Made by a program: the position numbers and the translations under genes. The notes beneath the pieces are model-generated. The model worked only from the letters and a program-made list of their open reading frames with translations, was not told the origin of the DNA and did not search any database. Source: CALFMR01 sp035550595 (GTDB lineage Bacteria > Acidobacteriota > Vicinamibacteria > Vicinamibacterales > SCN-69-37). From it: a stretch of 6,869 bases of DNA. Where the stretch lies: positions 1 to 6,869 of the forward strand of contig DASZOV010000102.1 of assembly GCA_035550595.1 (NCBI GenBank). The letters are read 5' to 3'. Shown one piece after another: positions 1-6,085 of the stretch. Each line of letters starts with the position of its first letter. The first letter of the stretch is position 1.

Positions 1-13
1 TATCATTCGGTCG

Positions 14-781
14 ATGCGCGTCCGGCCGCTCGCGGCCGCCGTGGTGTTCGCCCTCGTCGCTCTCGCGGGGTGCAGCAACCCCTTCGGCCGTCAGTACGAG
101 TACGAGGAGCAGATCTACCTGAGCGTCACCGGGGCGGCCACCGTCGTCGTCGACGCGTCGATTCCGGCGCTCGTCGCGTTGCGCGGCCTGCCGCTCGACC
201 CGTCACCCAACGCGCAGGTCGATCGCGAGCGCATCCGCGCGATTTTCACGGCGGCCGGCTGCCAGAACGTGCGCGTGGGGCAGCCATGGACACGACACGG
301 CCGGCGTTTCATCCAGGTGCGCGTCGCCGTCACGGCCGTTCGGGACCTGGGCGCCTGTGGACCGCTCGCCTGGTCCACCTATTCATTCACGCGCGAAGGC
401 AGCGCGATTCACTACGAGCAGGTCGTCGGCGCGTCGGCGGCCGGCAATCCCGGTACACCGCGCTGGACCGGAGACGAGCTCGTCGCGTTCCGCCTCCACG
501 TGCCGAGCCGCATCATCTTCCACAACGTCAAGCGCCTCGAAGACGGATCGAACGGCGCGCCCACGCGCGGCAACATCCTCACCTGGGAACAGCGCCTCAC
601 CGACCGTCGCGCGGGCCAGCCCGTCCATCTCGACGTGCGCATGGACGCCGAATCGATCCTCTACCGCACGCTATGGCTCTTCGCCGGCGCCTTCCTCGCC
701 GCCGTCCTCGTCATCGTCGGCCTGGTATGGCTGACGATCCGCCGCGCCAGACGACGTGGGGTGACGGGGCGTGCGGCATAG
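14..781 (+). CDS. Predicted lipoprotein with C-terminal membrane helix (possibly LppM-like)
   Basis: A 255-residue envelope protein of unknown function. Residues 1-20 form a lipoprotein signal: a basic start (MRVRP), a hydrophobic stretch and the lipobox LAGC, with Cys20 as the predicted lipidated residue. The middle, about 30-215, looks like a beta-rich extracytoplasmic domain. It has Cys83 and Cys115, which could pair, and a GNILTW segment near 187-191. A second hydrophobic helix spans about 218-242 (LWLFAGAFLAAVLVIVGL region) and is followed by TIRRARRRG, a positive tail expected in the cytoplasm. The protein would thus be tethered at both ends. This architecture, with a GN-x-L-x-W segment before a terminal helix, recalls LppM/DUF3153 proteins; that link is inference from layout only. 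The frame stays open to the window edge, so a start further upstream cannot be excluded, but the lipobox supports ATG at 14. No clear ribosome site is seen in the 13 visible upstream bases. Confidence 0.8.
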   Translation: MRVRPLAAAVVFALVALAGCSNPFGRQYEYEEQIYLSVTGAATVVVDASIPALVALRGLPLDPSPNAQVDRERIRAIFTAAGCQNVRVGQPWTRHGRRFIQVRVAVTAVRDLGACGPLAWSTYSFTREGSAIHYEQVVGASAAGNPGTPRWTGDELVAFRLHVPSRIIFHNVKRLEDGSNGAPTRGNILTWEQRLTDRRAGQPVHLDVRMDAESILYRTLWLFAGAFLAAVLVIVGLVWLTIRRARRRGVTGRAA

Positions 782-799
782 CGAGAGCTGACGCCTGTC

Positions 800-883
800 A
801 ACTTCGAACTTCAAACTGCGAACTTCGAATCGGTTCCGGGTTCGAGTGCCCAGTTCGAAGTTCAAAGTTCGAACTTCGAAGTT
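800..883. repeat. Heptad-based inverted repeat; candidate bidirectional terminator
   Basis: Two 30-base arms, 800-829 and 854-883, are reverse complements at 26 of 30 positions around a 24-base spacer. Each arm is itself a run of about four AACTTCG-type heptads. The right arm also contains a perfect 16-base palindrome at 870-885. The element fills the 108-base gap between a + gene ending at 781 and a - gene ending at 890. A large hairpin could form in either transcript, so shared termination is the natural reading. There is no clean U-tract, and the local base use (AT-rich heptads in GC-rich DNA) suggests a dispersed repeat put to this use. Confidence 0.75.
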
Positions 884-889
884 CGCTCC

Positions 890-2953
890 TCAGTTCGCCA
901 CCCTGATGTCCTGCACCTTCTGCTCGCCCTCTTTGATCGAGATCGAAATGGAGGCCTTGGCGAGTTGTTCGAGGACTGATGGGTCGGTCTGATTGGCTGG
1001 ATCGATGTCGGTGACGGCGGTCAGGTAGTAGTCGCCGGCGGGCAGGCCGCGGAACAGGAACGATCCGTCGGTGCCGGGCCGCGTCGATGCGACACGGCGC
1101 GACACGGGCTGCCAATACCGCTGGTCGGACGGGAACACGAGAATCGTGTACTGCGAGACCGGACGTCCTGACGCGTCCTGAATCGTCCCCGACAACTGCT
1201 GCGTACGATCCGTGAAGGTGACGACGACGTTCGAGGGATTCTCGCCAGGGCCGACGTCGAGCGGGAAGTCGAGCATGTCGCGGCCATTCACGATGGCAGA
1301 CTTCATCGTCCAGGGAATCGCAGCCGCGGACTGGTTCGCGATCGGTGCCGGTCCGTCGAGCGAGAACGCCACCGGGCCGTCGCCGCGCGGCGAGACGATG
1401 CGCAGGATGCCGCCCGTGAGCGAGTAGCGTCCGGGCGCAATGCCGGTGATCGTGAAGCGGCCCGTGGCGTCGACGGACGCCGGCGGCGGCGTACGTCCGA
1501 TGCCGAACGTGTCGTTGCCGCGCGACACGAGCGTGAGTCGTACGGTCGAGAGATCGGTCGGCGCCTGGCCGCTCGTCGTCTCGAAGTCGACGCGTCCCGT
1601 CATCGTCATACCGGGCTGCAGCGTGAGGACGAGACCCGACAGGTCCTGACCGTTCACGCTGAGATCGGTCGACGACCAGAGCACTTGCTGGATGTCGCCG
1701 GGCCCACCGAATCGTCCGAATGGACCGCCGCGTCCACCTCGGGCGCGTCCTGCGTCGTTCGTGCCGTCAGGTTCCTTGCGCACGATGGCCCGCGCGTCGA
1801 TCGTGTATTGGCCGGGCGCGACGGTGGAGAACGAGAAGCGGCCATCCGGGCCGACGCGCGCCATGTTCATGCCGATGCCGGGCACATCCAGCCCGCTGCC
1901 TCGATCCGAGAGCGCGACCTGGACGCCGGTGGGGATCGTGCCGTCTTGGTTCACGACGCTGCCGTCGATCCGCGCGGTCCGCACGAGCTGGAGCTGGAAG
2001 TCGATGCCCGACCGCTCTTCACCCGCCGCGAGCGGAATGGGCGACGCCGAGGACGCCGCCAGCGCGCCTGGATAGTAGACCGGCGCGTAAGCGACGTTCG
2101 GCGTGTCATTCGCCTGCGCGAGCTGCTGCTGCAGCACGCTCACGCGATCGGCGACGTCGGTCGATGGCAGCGAGATGTTGAACGTGGCGTTCGCGCCGCT
2201 GCCGGTCCCGAGCTGCTGCACGAGCGACTGCATCTCGGCGGCCAGTGCCACGCCGATGTCGCTCTCGCCGATGTTTCGCGGCACCGCGCTCACGACGTAG
2301 TCGCCCGGCTGCAGTTGATAGATGCGATAGATGCCGCGGTCGTCGGTCTGGTCCTGGCCCATGATGCGCAAACGGCGTTCGCCGTTCTCGGTGACCACGC
2401 GCATGGCGCGCACGGGCGTGCCGGGCGAGGGCTCGCCGTGCTCGTCGAGCACCGTGCCCGTGATGACGCCGCCGCGCGGCAGCGTCATCGTGACGCGATC
2501 GATCTGCTGGCCGTCGGTGAGCTGAATCGGCGTCCCCGCCCGTCCCGGCTGCGAGGCGCCGAACGCCATGCTGATGTAACCAGCTTTGGACGCGTTGAGA
2601 TTGAAACGACCGGCCGGGAGTGCGAGGAAGGTGAAGTGACCCGTGTCGTCGGTCAGGACGAACCGCCCGCCGCGTAGCTCGGCGCCCGTGAGCGACACGC
2701 GCGCGCGCCGGACGGGCAAACCGCTGCCGGCTGTGACGACTGATCCGCTAATCGTGCCGGTGCCGACCGGCGTCTGACCGAACGCGTCGCGTGGCGTCCC
2801 ACCGCGCCCCTGACGTCCGCCGATGCCCGCGTCGCCAAAGCCACCGCCACGCCCGCCGCGTCCCTGGCCGACGAGAAGCGCGGGCAAGGCCAGGGCAAGG
2901 GCCAAGGCTGCCACGAGTGCGGCACGGAGGGCATGACGCGGAGGTCGGGACAT
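890..2953 (-). CDS. Secreted multidomain carboxypeptidase-regulatory-like protein
   Basis: A 687-residue exported protein built from repeated beta-sandwich domains of the carboxypeptidase-regulatory-like (transthyretin-like) type. Residues 1-30 are a signal peptide: MSRPPRHALR followed by an Ala/Leu-rich core. A Gly/Arg-rich linker follows (31-65). Domain-like units then lie at about 66-135, 163-225, 327-390, 450-510 and 586-650. They show the family pattern G-x-V near the start and, later, D-x-x-G-x-F/Y-x-F/I-x-x-L/I-x-P/A-G-x-Y/F, for example DDTGHFTFLALPAGRF (102-117) and DATGRFTITGIAPGRYSL (495-512). No peptidase motif or TonB-receptor barrel is visible, so the role is probably binding or structural. 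The ATG at 2953 is chosen because the signal peptide starts there. The frame extends 40 codons further upstream, but that part lies inside intergenic repeat sequence and lacks signal-peptide character. No good ribosome site precedes either start. The gene ends 7 bases from the heptad hairpin. Confidence 0.85.
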   Translation of the reverse strand: MSRPPRHALRAALVAALALALALPALLVGQGRGGRGGGFGDAGIGGRQGRGGTPRDAFGQTPVGTGTISGSVVTAGSGLPVRRARVSLTGAELRGGRFVLTDDTGHFTFLALPAGRFNLNASKAGYISMAFGASQPGRAGTPIQLTDGQQIDRVTMTLPRGGVITGTVLDEHGEPSPGTPVRAMRVVTENGERRLRIMGQDQTDDRGIYRIYQLQPGDYVVSAVPRNIGESDIGVALAAEMQSLVQQLGTGSGANATFNISLPSTDVADRVSVLQQQLAQANDTPNVAYAPVYYPGALAASSASPIPLAAGEERSGIDFQLQLVRTARIDGSVVNQDGTIPTGVQVALSDRGSGLDVPGIGMNMARVGPDGRFSFSTVAPGQYTIDARAIVRKEPDGTNDAGRARGGRGGPFGRFGGPGDIQQVLWSSTDLSVNGQDLSGLVLTLQPGMTMTGRVDFETTSGQAPTDLSTVRLTLVSRGNDTFGIGRTPPPASVDATGRFTITGIAPGRYSLTGGILRIVSPRGDGPVAFSLDGPAPIANQSAAAIPWTMKSAIVNGRDMLDFPLDVGPGENPSNVVVTFTDRTQQLSGTIQDASGRPVSQYTILVFPSDQRYWQPVSRRVASTRPGTDGSFLFRGLPAGDYYLTAVTDIDPANQTDPSVLEQLAKASISISIKEGEQKVQDIRVAN

Positions 2954-3094
2954 CTTTTTACAATGCGCTGGGGCCATCTTTTTTGCCCGCTCGCGGGGCC
3001 CCACCCCCGCTCGCCCGCTCAGCGCCGCTCCTGCGTCGCGGGCTTCGCGGACTTCTCTTGATCGCTTCGGCACCCTCGCTACGCTCGCGAGTCA
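2951..3094 (-). repeat. Diverged dispersed-repeat copy abutting the downstream start codon
   Basis: Read on the - strand, this segment begins TGACTCGCGAGCGTAGCGAG, passes a 16-base block (GCGGGGGTGGGGCCCC, 2995-3010) and GGCCCCAGCGCATTG (2961-2975), and ends AAAAAGATG. The 16-base block recurs exactly at 3984-3999 on the + strand. The 15-base block recurs exactly at 3105-3119 on the - strand. It is a longer, more diverged copy than those at 3095-3182 and 3936-4017, and it sits head-to-tail with the former. The last ATG is the predicted start codon of the carboxypeptidase-regulatory-like gene, so the repeat supplies that gene's immediate leader. Confidence 0.7.
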
Positions 3095-3178
3095 GCTTCT
3101 CTTGCAATGCGCTGGGGCCCCCACCCCCAACGCTACGCGCTTCGCCGCCCTCGCTACGCTCGGGGGCTCGCGGTGTCA
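3084..3178 (-). repeat. Left arm of ~95-bp inverted repeat flanking the BON gene
   Basis: This segment pairs with 3936-4028. By hand alignment, bases 3133-3178 are a perfect reverse complement of 3936-3981 (46 of 46). The rest aligns with about nine substitutions and two single-base indels. The conserved core contains the mirror-like motif GAGCGTAGCGAG and a G-rich/C-rich block around GGGGCCCC. The outer end is CTCGCGAG, also the outer end of the right arm. The copy unit proper (TGACACC to the GCATTGCAA block) runs 3095-3178; the 3084-3094 part begins the next, diverged copy. The frames crossing it are not credible genes. Confidence 0.85.
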
Positions 3179-3182
3179 ACTT

Positions 3183-3197
3183 CCTTAGACCTTAGAC
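3183..3197. repeat. CCTTAGA heptad duplication
   Basis: Two tandem CCTTAGA units plus one base lie directly outside the conserved edge of the left inverted-repeat arm, matching the position of the GAAGCCA array beside the right arm. Between here and the BON stop codon (3198-3229) only a weak 5-bp hairpin is visible (3207-3211 with 3217-3221). It has no T-tract, so it is not a convincing terminator. Confidence 0.5.
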
Positions 3198-3229
3198 GAC
3201 GCCGGCGGCAATTCGTTTGCCTTGGCGAT

Positions 3230-3748
3230 TCAGTGCGTATCGAGCTTCAGGCGATTGGTGACGCCGAACGAGCCGCCGACCTGGGCCAGCGAGTTGGCGA
3301 GCATGCGGTCCACTTCCGAGTCGACGACGCCGGTGAGCGTGATGCGGCCGCCCTCCACGATGATGTGGATCGGCGGGTTGGTCATCTGCGCGTAGCGCCA
3401 GAACGCTGGATGGTTGTAGATGGCCCGCGCTACACGCACGCGCAACGCGGCGTCGGTCTGCGACTCTGGCAGCACCCCGATGTCGTTCGTGACCGAGCGC
3501 ACGCCGTCGATTTTCGCGACGCGCTTGCCGATCTCGTTGCGCTTGACGGGCATCGTGACGCGACCTGTCAGCGTCACCGCCCGATCGTTCACGCCAATCT
3601 CCACGTCGTCGAAGATGCTGAATTGCGGGTAGGTGAGGACGGCCTGGCTGACGCGCTCGGCGATGTCGGCATCGGACATCTGGATCGCGCGTGCAGGCAC
3701 GACGACGAGGCTGATCAATGCGACAACGAGGGGGAGAGATTGACGCAT
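3230..3748 (-). CDS. Periplasmic protein with two BON domains
   Basis: A 172-residue exported protein. Residues 1-21 are a signal peptide (MRQSLPLVVALISLVVVPARA, probable cleavage after Ala21). Two BON domains follow, at about 25-93 and 97-170. Each has the expected helix, then a strand pair with the signature V-x-L-x-G-x-V: AVTLTGRV at 57-64 and RITLTGVV at 135-142. The first continues with a helix and the typical GVRSVTNDI stretch (82-90); the second ends GVTNRLKL. BON domains are lipid-binding or envelope-associating modules known from OsmY, secretins and mechanosensitive channels; OsmY itself has two. The Phe/Trp-rich FWRYAQMTNPP segment (116-126) widens the second domain. ATG at 3748 is preferred because it gives a compact signal peptide. 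A TTG three codons upstream (3757) is possible, and the ribosome site is unclear for both. The gene stands alone, between two repeat-filled gaps. Confidence 0.85.
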   Translation of the reverse strand: MRQSLPLVVALISLVVVPARAIQMSDADIAERVSQAVLTYPQFSIFDDVEIGVNDRAVTLTGRVTMPVKRNEIGKRVAKIDGVRSVTNDIGVLPESQTDAALRVRVARAIYNHPAFWRYAQMTNPPIHIIVEGGRITLTGVVDSEVDRMLANSLAQVGGSFGVTNRLKLDTH

Positions 3749-3835
3749 GACTTCCAACGAACGTCGCTCAATACCTTACGCCAGAGCAAAGACAGTACCA
3801 AGCACTCCGAGGCCGACCGGTCAGACAGGTTGAAA

Positions 3836-3885
3836 GGAGACAGGGAAGCAGGGGACAGGCGGCGGGGGACAGGGGACAGAGGGCG
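3836..3885. repeat. GGGGACA heptad array, G-rich
   Basis: GGGGACA occurs at 3851-3857, 3865-3871 and 3872-3878. The intervening GGCGGCG (3858-3864) and following GAGGGCG (3879-3885) keep the 7-base phase, and degenerate units lie at 3836-3850. The + strand has four runs of three or more G (3851, 3864, 3872, 3881), so a G-quadruplex is conceivable. The array lies about 90-140 bases upstream of the BON start codon, in the region expected to hold its promoter. The rest of 3749-3835 shows no recognisable site. Confidence 0.65.
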
Positions 3886-3900
3886 GAGCGGATCAAGTTA

Positions 3901-3925
3901 GAAGTTTGAAGCCAGAAGCCAGAAG
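3901..3925. repeat. GAAGCCA heptad array
   Basis: Three and a half units with a 7-base period: GAAGTTT, GAAGCCA, GAAGCCA, GAAG. An A-tract (3927-3933) follows and then the right inverted-repeat arm. It occupies the same position relative to the conserved repeat as the CCTTAGA duplication does on the left, though the unit sequence differs. Confidence 0.6.
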
Positions 3926-3935
3926 TAAAAAAAGA

Positions 3936-4028
3936 TGACACCGCGAGCCCCCGAGCGTAGCGAGGGCGGCGAAGCGCGTAGGCGCGGGGGTGGGGCCCCG
4001 CGCACTGCAAAGAAAGATGACTCGCGAG
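3936..4028 (+). repeat. Right arm of ~95-bp inverted repeat flanking the BON gene
   Basis: This is the inverted partner of 3084-3178, with the inner 46 bases (3936-3981) perfectly conserved. The copy unit runs from TGACACCGCGAG to about 4017. It is followed at 4018-4028 by TGACTCGCGAG, the same 11 bases that begin the second tandem copy on the left, so the copy-to-copy junction is conserved as well. The element lies between the BON gene's upstream region and the end of the VWA gene. The 757 bases between the perfect cores hold only the BON gene and heptad arrays. No transposase and no obvious target duplication were seen. Confidence 0.85.
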
Positions 4029-4046
4029 GGCGGCGCGGGCGCCCTC
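4026..4046 (-). terminator. Hairpin at the operon end
   Basis: A perfect 7-bp stem (GAGGGCG with CGCCCTC) around a 7-base loop overlaps the stop codon of the VWA gene. On the transcript it is followed, after about eight bases, by the pyrimidine-rich TCTTTCTTT. It could end transcription of the three-gene operon. Its overlap with coding sequence and the imperfect U-tract keep confidence modest. Confidence 0.4.
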
Positions 4047-5055
4047 ACCTCGCCACGAACCCTCGCCTCGCTCTGACCGTGTAGCTGCCTCGCCGTTTGA
4101 GCTTCACCTCAATCGTGTGCCAGCGGCCGTCCTTGGGCGCGGCCGAGGCGTAGCCGATGAAGTACTGCCGGCTCAGTTCGTCGGCGATATTGGCGGTCGC
4201 CGGATCGAGGTCGGAGAGAGCGCGGATCACTTCCGTGCGTCCACCGGTGTCGTCCGTGATGCCACGAAGCGCGTCGGGGTTGACGCGGTCGTAATCCGGT
4301 GCGTGGCCCTTCGACGATCGCGGCGCGCGTCTCGTCGTCGGACCCTTGCCGGGGAACGGCGACGGCACGGGAATCGTCTGCGGCGCGAGCGGCGAGAGAT
4401 CGCCGGACGCGTCGATGCCGATCGCGTAGACGAGCACTTCACTCGATCGGATGAGCTCGACGACCTGGTCGAGGCTCGTGCGGCTGCTCGTGTCGTTGCC
4501 GTCCGAGATGACGACGACCGCTTTCTTGCGGCGCGTGCCCGTCGCCGCGCGCGTGACGGCTTCGGCGACGGCATCGTAGATGGCCGTGCCGCCGTTCGGC
4601 TTCAGCGTGCCGAGCGCCGCCGCGGCGCCGCGTCGATCGTCGGTCCAGTCGACGACGAGCGTCGGGCGGCTGTCGAAACGGTAGATGAAGACCTGATCGC
4701 GCTGGTCGAGCAGGTCGTACAGAAATCGGTTGAGCGCCGATCGCGCGGCTGTGATCTTGTCGCCGAGCATGCTGCCGCTCGTGTCGATCGCGAGACCCAG
4801 GCTGACGGGCACGCGCTCGGACTCGAACTGCTGGATGGCGCGCGGCTGTCCATCTTCATAGACCTCGAAGTCGTTCGCGCGCAGGTTCGGGACGAAGCGG
4901 CCGTTGGCGTCGGTCACCGTGGCCGTGACGTTCGTGAGCGCGACGCTCGTATGGAACGAGAAGCCGGGATCGGCCGGCGGCTGCTGCGGCGCGAGCGCGA
5001 GGCTGAGCGCGGCGATGCTTGCGAGCGTCGCAATCCCGAACGCCCGCCGCGTCAT
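4045..5055 (-). CDS. Secreted VWFA-related domain protein (acidobacterial type)
   Basis: A 336-residue exported von Willebrand factor A protein. Residues 1-22 are a signal peptide. An N-terminal strand region (about 36-80) carries the pattern typical of the acidobacterial VWFA-related family: VTATVTDANGRFVPNLRAND then FEVYEDG. The VWA fold follows, with a complete metal-ion-dependent adhesion site: DTSGSM at 91-96, Thr157 in GGTAIYDA and Asp185 in ISDGND. Such domains bind protein ligands through a divalent metal. Between AIGIDASG (211-218) and the helix resuming near 258 is a Pro/Arg-rich insert of about 40 residues. The C-terminus (about 297-336) has the family-like QYFIGY motif followed by a strand pair, ending ARRGF. 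The ATG overlaps the upstream stop by 4 bases (ATGA), implying translational coupling with the membrane-protein gene. The ligand is unknown. Confidence 0.9.
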   Translation of the reverse strand: MTRRAFGIATLASIAALSLALAPQQPPADPGFSFHTSVALTNVTATVTDANGRFVPNLRANDFEVYEDGQPRAIQQFESERVPVSLGLAIDTSGSMLGDKITAARSALNRFLYDLLDQRDQVFIYRFDSRPTLVVDWTDDRRGAAAALGTLKPNGGTAIYDAVAEAVTRAATGTRRKKAVVVISDGNDTSSRTSLDQVVELIRSSEVLVYAIGIDASGDLSPLAPQTIPVPSPFPGKGPTTRRAPRSSKGHAPDYDRVNPDALRGITDDTGGRTEVIRALSDLDPATANIADELSRQYFIGYASAAPKDGRWHTIEVKLKRRGSYTVRARRGFVAR

Positions 5056-6080
5056 GGCGCGAGCCCCGTTCCGGGTTGGATCGCGCCGGTGGCGAGCGGC
5101 GCGTCGTGCGTGTCGGCGAGTGCGGTGTCGGGCGTGTCGACCGGAAGCTGGCCGCGTCGGTCGACGTGCGCGACCGGACCGCCGTCGTGCTGCCGAAACC
5201 CGACACGATACCGGCTCACCGCCGACGCATTGCGCACGGTGACGACGAACGGCGACTCCTGACCAGGATCCAATCGCCGTTCATCGATGGCGGCCTGCCC
5301 GCTGGCGAAGTACCGGCCGTCGCGATCGAAGAGGTAGACGACGACGTCGAGATCGTCGACGCGCGAACCACGCGCCGGATTCTCGACGAGACCCGTCACG
5401 ACGAACCCGCCGTCCGGACTGCGTGTGTTGCGCAGCGACAGCAACTCGAGCGGCTGCGTCCTGGTGAAGAGCGAGGCGAGCGATGTACCGCGAGGATTGT
5501 TCGCCGCCGCGACGAGGCCGGACGACCACAACGCGGCGCCGAGCACGATGACGGCGGCGGCGGCGAGCCCGATAATCGTGAGCGTCGCGGTGCGGCCGGA
5601 TCCTGCGACCGGCTCGACGGTCGCGAAGTGCACGGCATGCGACGGTACGCGGATGACGGCCGGCTGCGATCGCGGCGTGGGATCGAGATCGAGCGGCAAC
5701 GACTCATCCGGCTCGCGCATCGCGAAGTCCCAGTCGTCGAGTCCGGCGTTGGTCTCGAAGGTCGTGGACTCGGTGGCCGCCGGCCGAGGCGCAACGGGCT
5801 CGAACGACGACGCGCGGTCCTCGTGCGCGGCGGTCGTGGTCTCGATCCGGCGCGGCGCGTCGAGTGCCACCTCGTCCGCGTCGAGCCAGTCGACGTTCGT
5901 CGCAGTCCGTCGTTCGACAGCGAGATCCGGCGTGGGCGCATCGAACGCGAGCGCGTGCAGCGCGTCGGCGCGCGCGGCGCTGCGTTCGCGGTCCGTGCGA
6001 AGGAGTTTCCACGCCACGGCGGCCATGGCTGCGGCGAGCGCGAGCGAGACGAGGGTGACGCCAACGAGGAGGGTTTCCAT
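5052..6080 (-). CDS. Two-helix membrane protein with FxLYD-like C-terminal domain
   Basis: A 342-residue inner-membrane protein. Helix 1 spans about 4-26 and is followed by KLLRTDRERSAAR, a positive stretch that places the next segment in the cytoplasm. Residues 30-163 form a low-complexity acidic, Thr- and Pro-rich linker with two Trp-Asp patches (NVDWLDADE, LDDWDFA). Helix 2 spans about 164-190 (Ala/Ile/Leu/Val-rich). The exported part, about 208-297, resembles an FxLYD domain: LELLSLRNTRS, VTGLVENPA, then VVVYLFDRDG where the family has FxLYD, and a VTVRNASAVSRYRVGF end. FxLYD domains are small beta-sandwiches on surface proteins with poorly known function. A Pro/Thr-rich tail closes the protein. 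The ATG at 6080 is chosen because a GAGG ribosome site lies 8 bases upstream and it begins a clean membrane helix; the frame remains open to 6167 but would overlap the TonB gene. The gene is 5 bases from the upstream stop and overlaps the VWA start by 4. Confidence 0.8.
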   Translation of the reverse strand: METLLVGVTLVSLALAAAMAAVAWKLLRTDRERSAARADALHALAFDAPTPDLAVERRTATNVDWLDADEVALDAPRRIETTTAAHEDRASSFEPVAPRPAATESTTFETNAGLDDWDFAMREPDESLPLDLDPTPRSQPAVIRVPSHAVHFATVEPVAGSGRTATLTIIGLAAAAVIVLGAALWSSGLVAAANNPRGTSLASLFTRTQPLELLSLRNTRSPDGGFVVTGLVENPARGSRVDDLDVVVYLFDRDGRYFASGQAAIDERRLDPGQESPFVVTVRNASAVSRYRVGFRQHDGGPVAHVDRRGQLPVDTPDTALADTHDAPLATGAIQPGTGLAP

Positions 6081-6085
6081 ACGCG

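Noticed and set aside
1685..2677. 330-codon open frame on the + strand opposite the carboxypeptidase-regulatory-like gene
   Set aside because: It is antisense to a protein with clear domain repeats. Its translation is rich in Arg, Ala, Asp and His without domain patterns, as expected of a GC-rich shadow frame.
3149..3179. TTGACA on the - strand at the repeat edge as a promoter
   Set aside because: The -35 match is perfect, but 17 bases on the sequence is TAGCGA, a poor -10. The other copy has ATGACA instead, so the match is not conserved.
3107..3901. 264-codon + strand frame, and a related - strand frame at 3768-4010, sharing the peptide YALRRPRYARGLAVS
   Set aside because: The shared peptide comes from translating the inverted DNA repeat. 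The frames otherwise run through non-coding repeats or antisense to the BON gene.
3836..3925. CRISPR-like array
   Set aside because: The units are 7 bases and contiguous, with no spacers and no cas genes.
3084..4028. Insertion sequence or transposon around the BON gene
   Set aside because: There is no transposase and no visible target-site duplication, and the enclosed protein is an ordinary envelope protein. Kept only as a flanking inverted repeat.
4117..5262. 381-codon open frame on the + strand opposite the VWA gene
   Set aside because: Antisense shadow in high-GC DNA. The composition is Arg/Asp/Val-rich with no motif, and the - strand has the MIDAS motifs.
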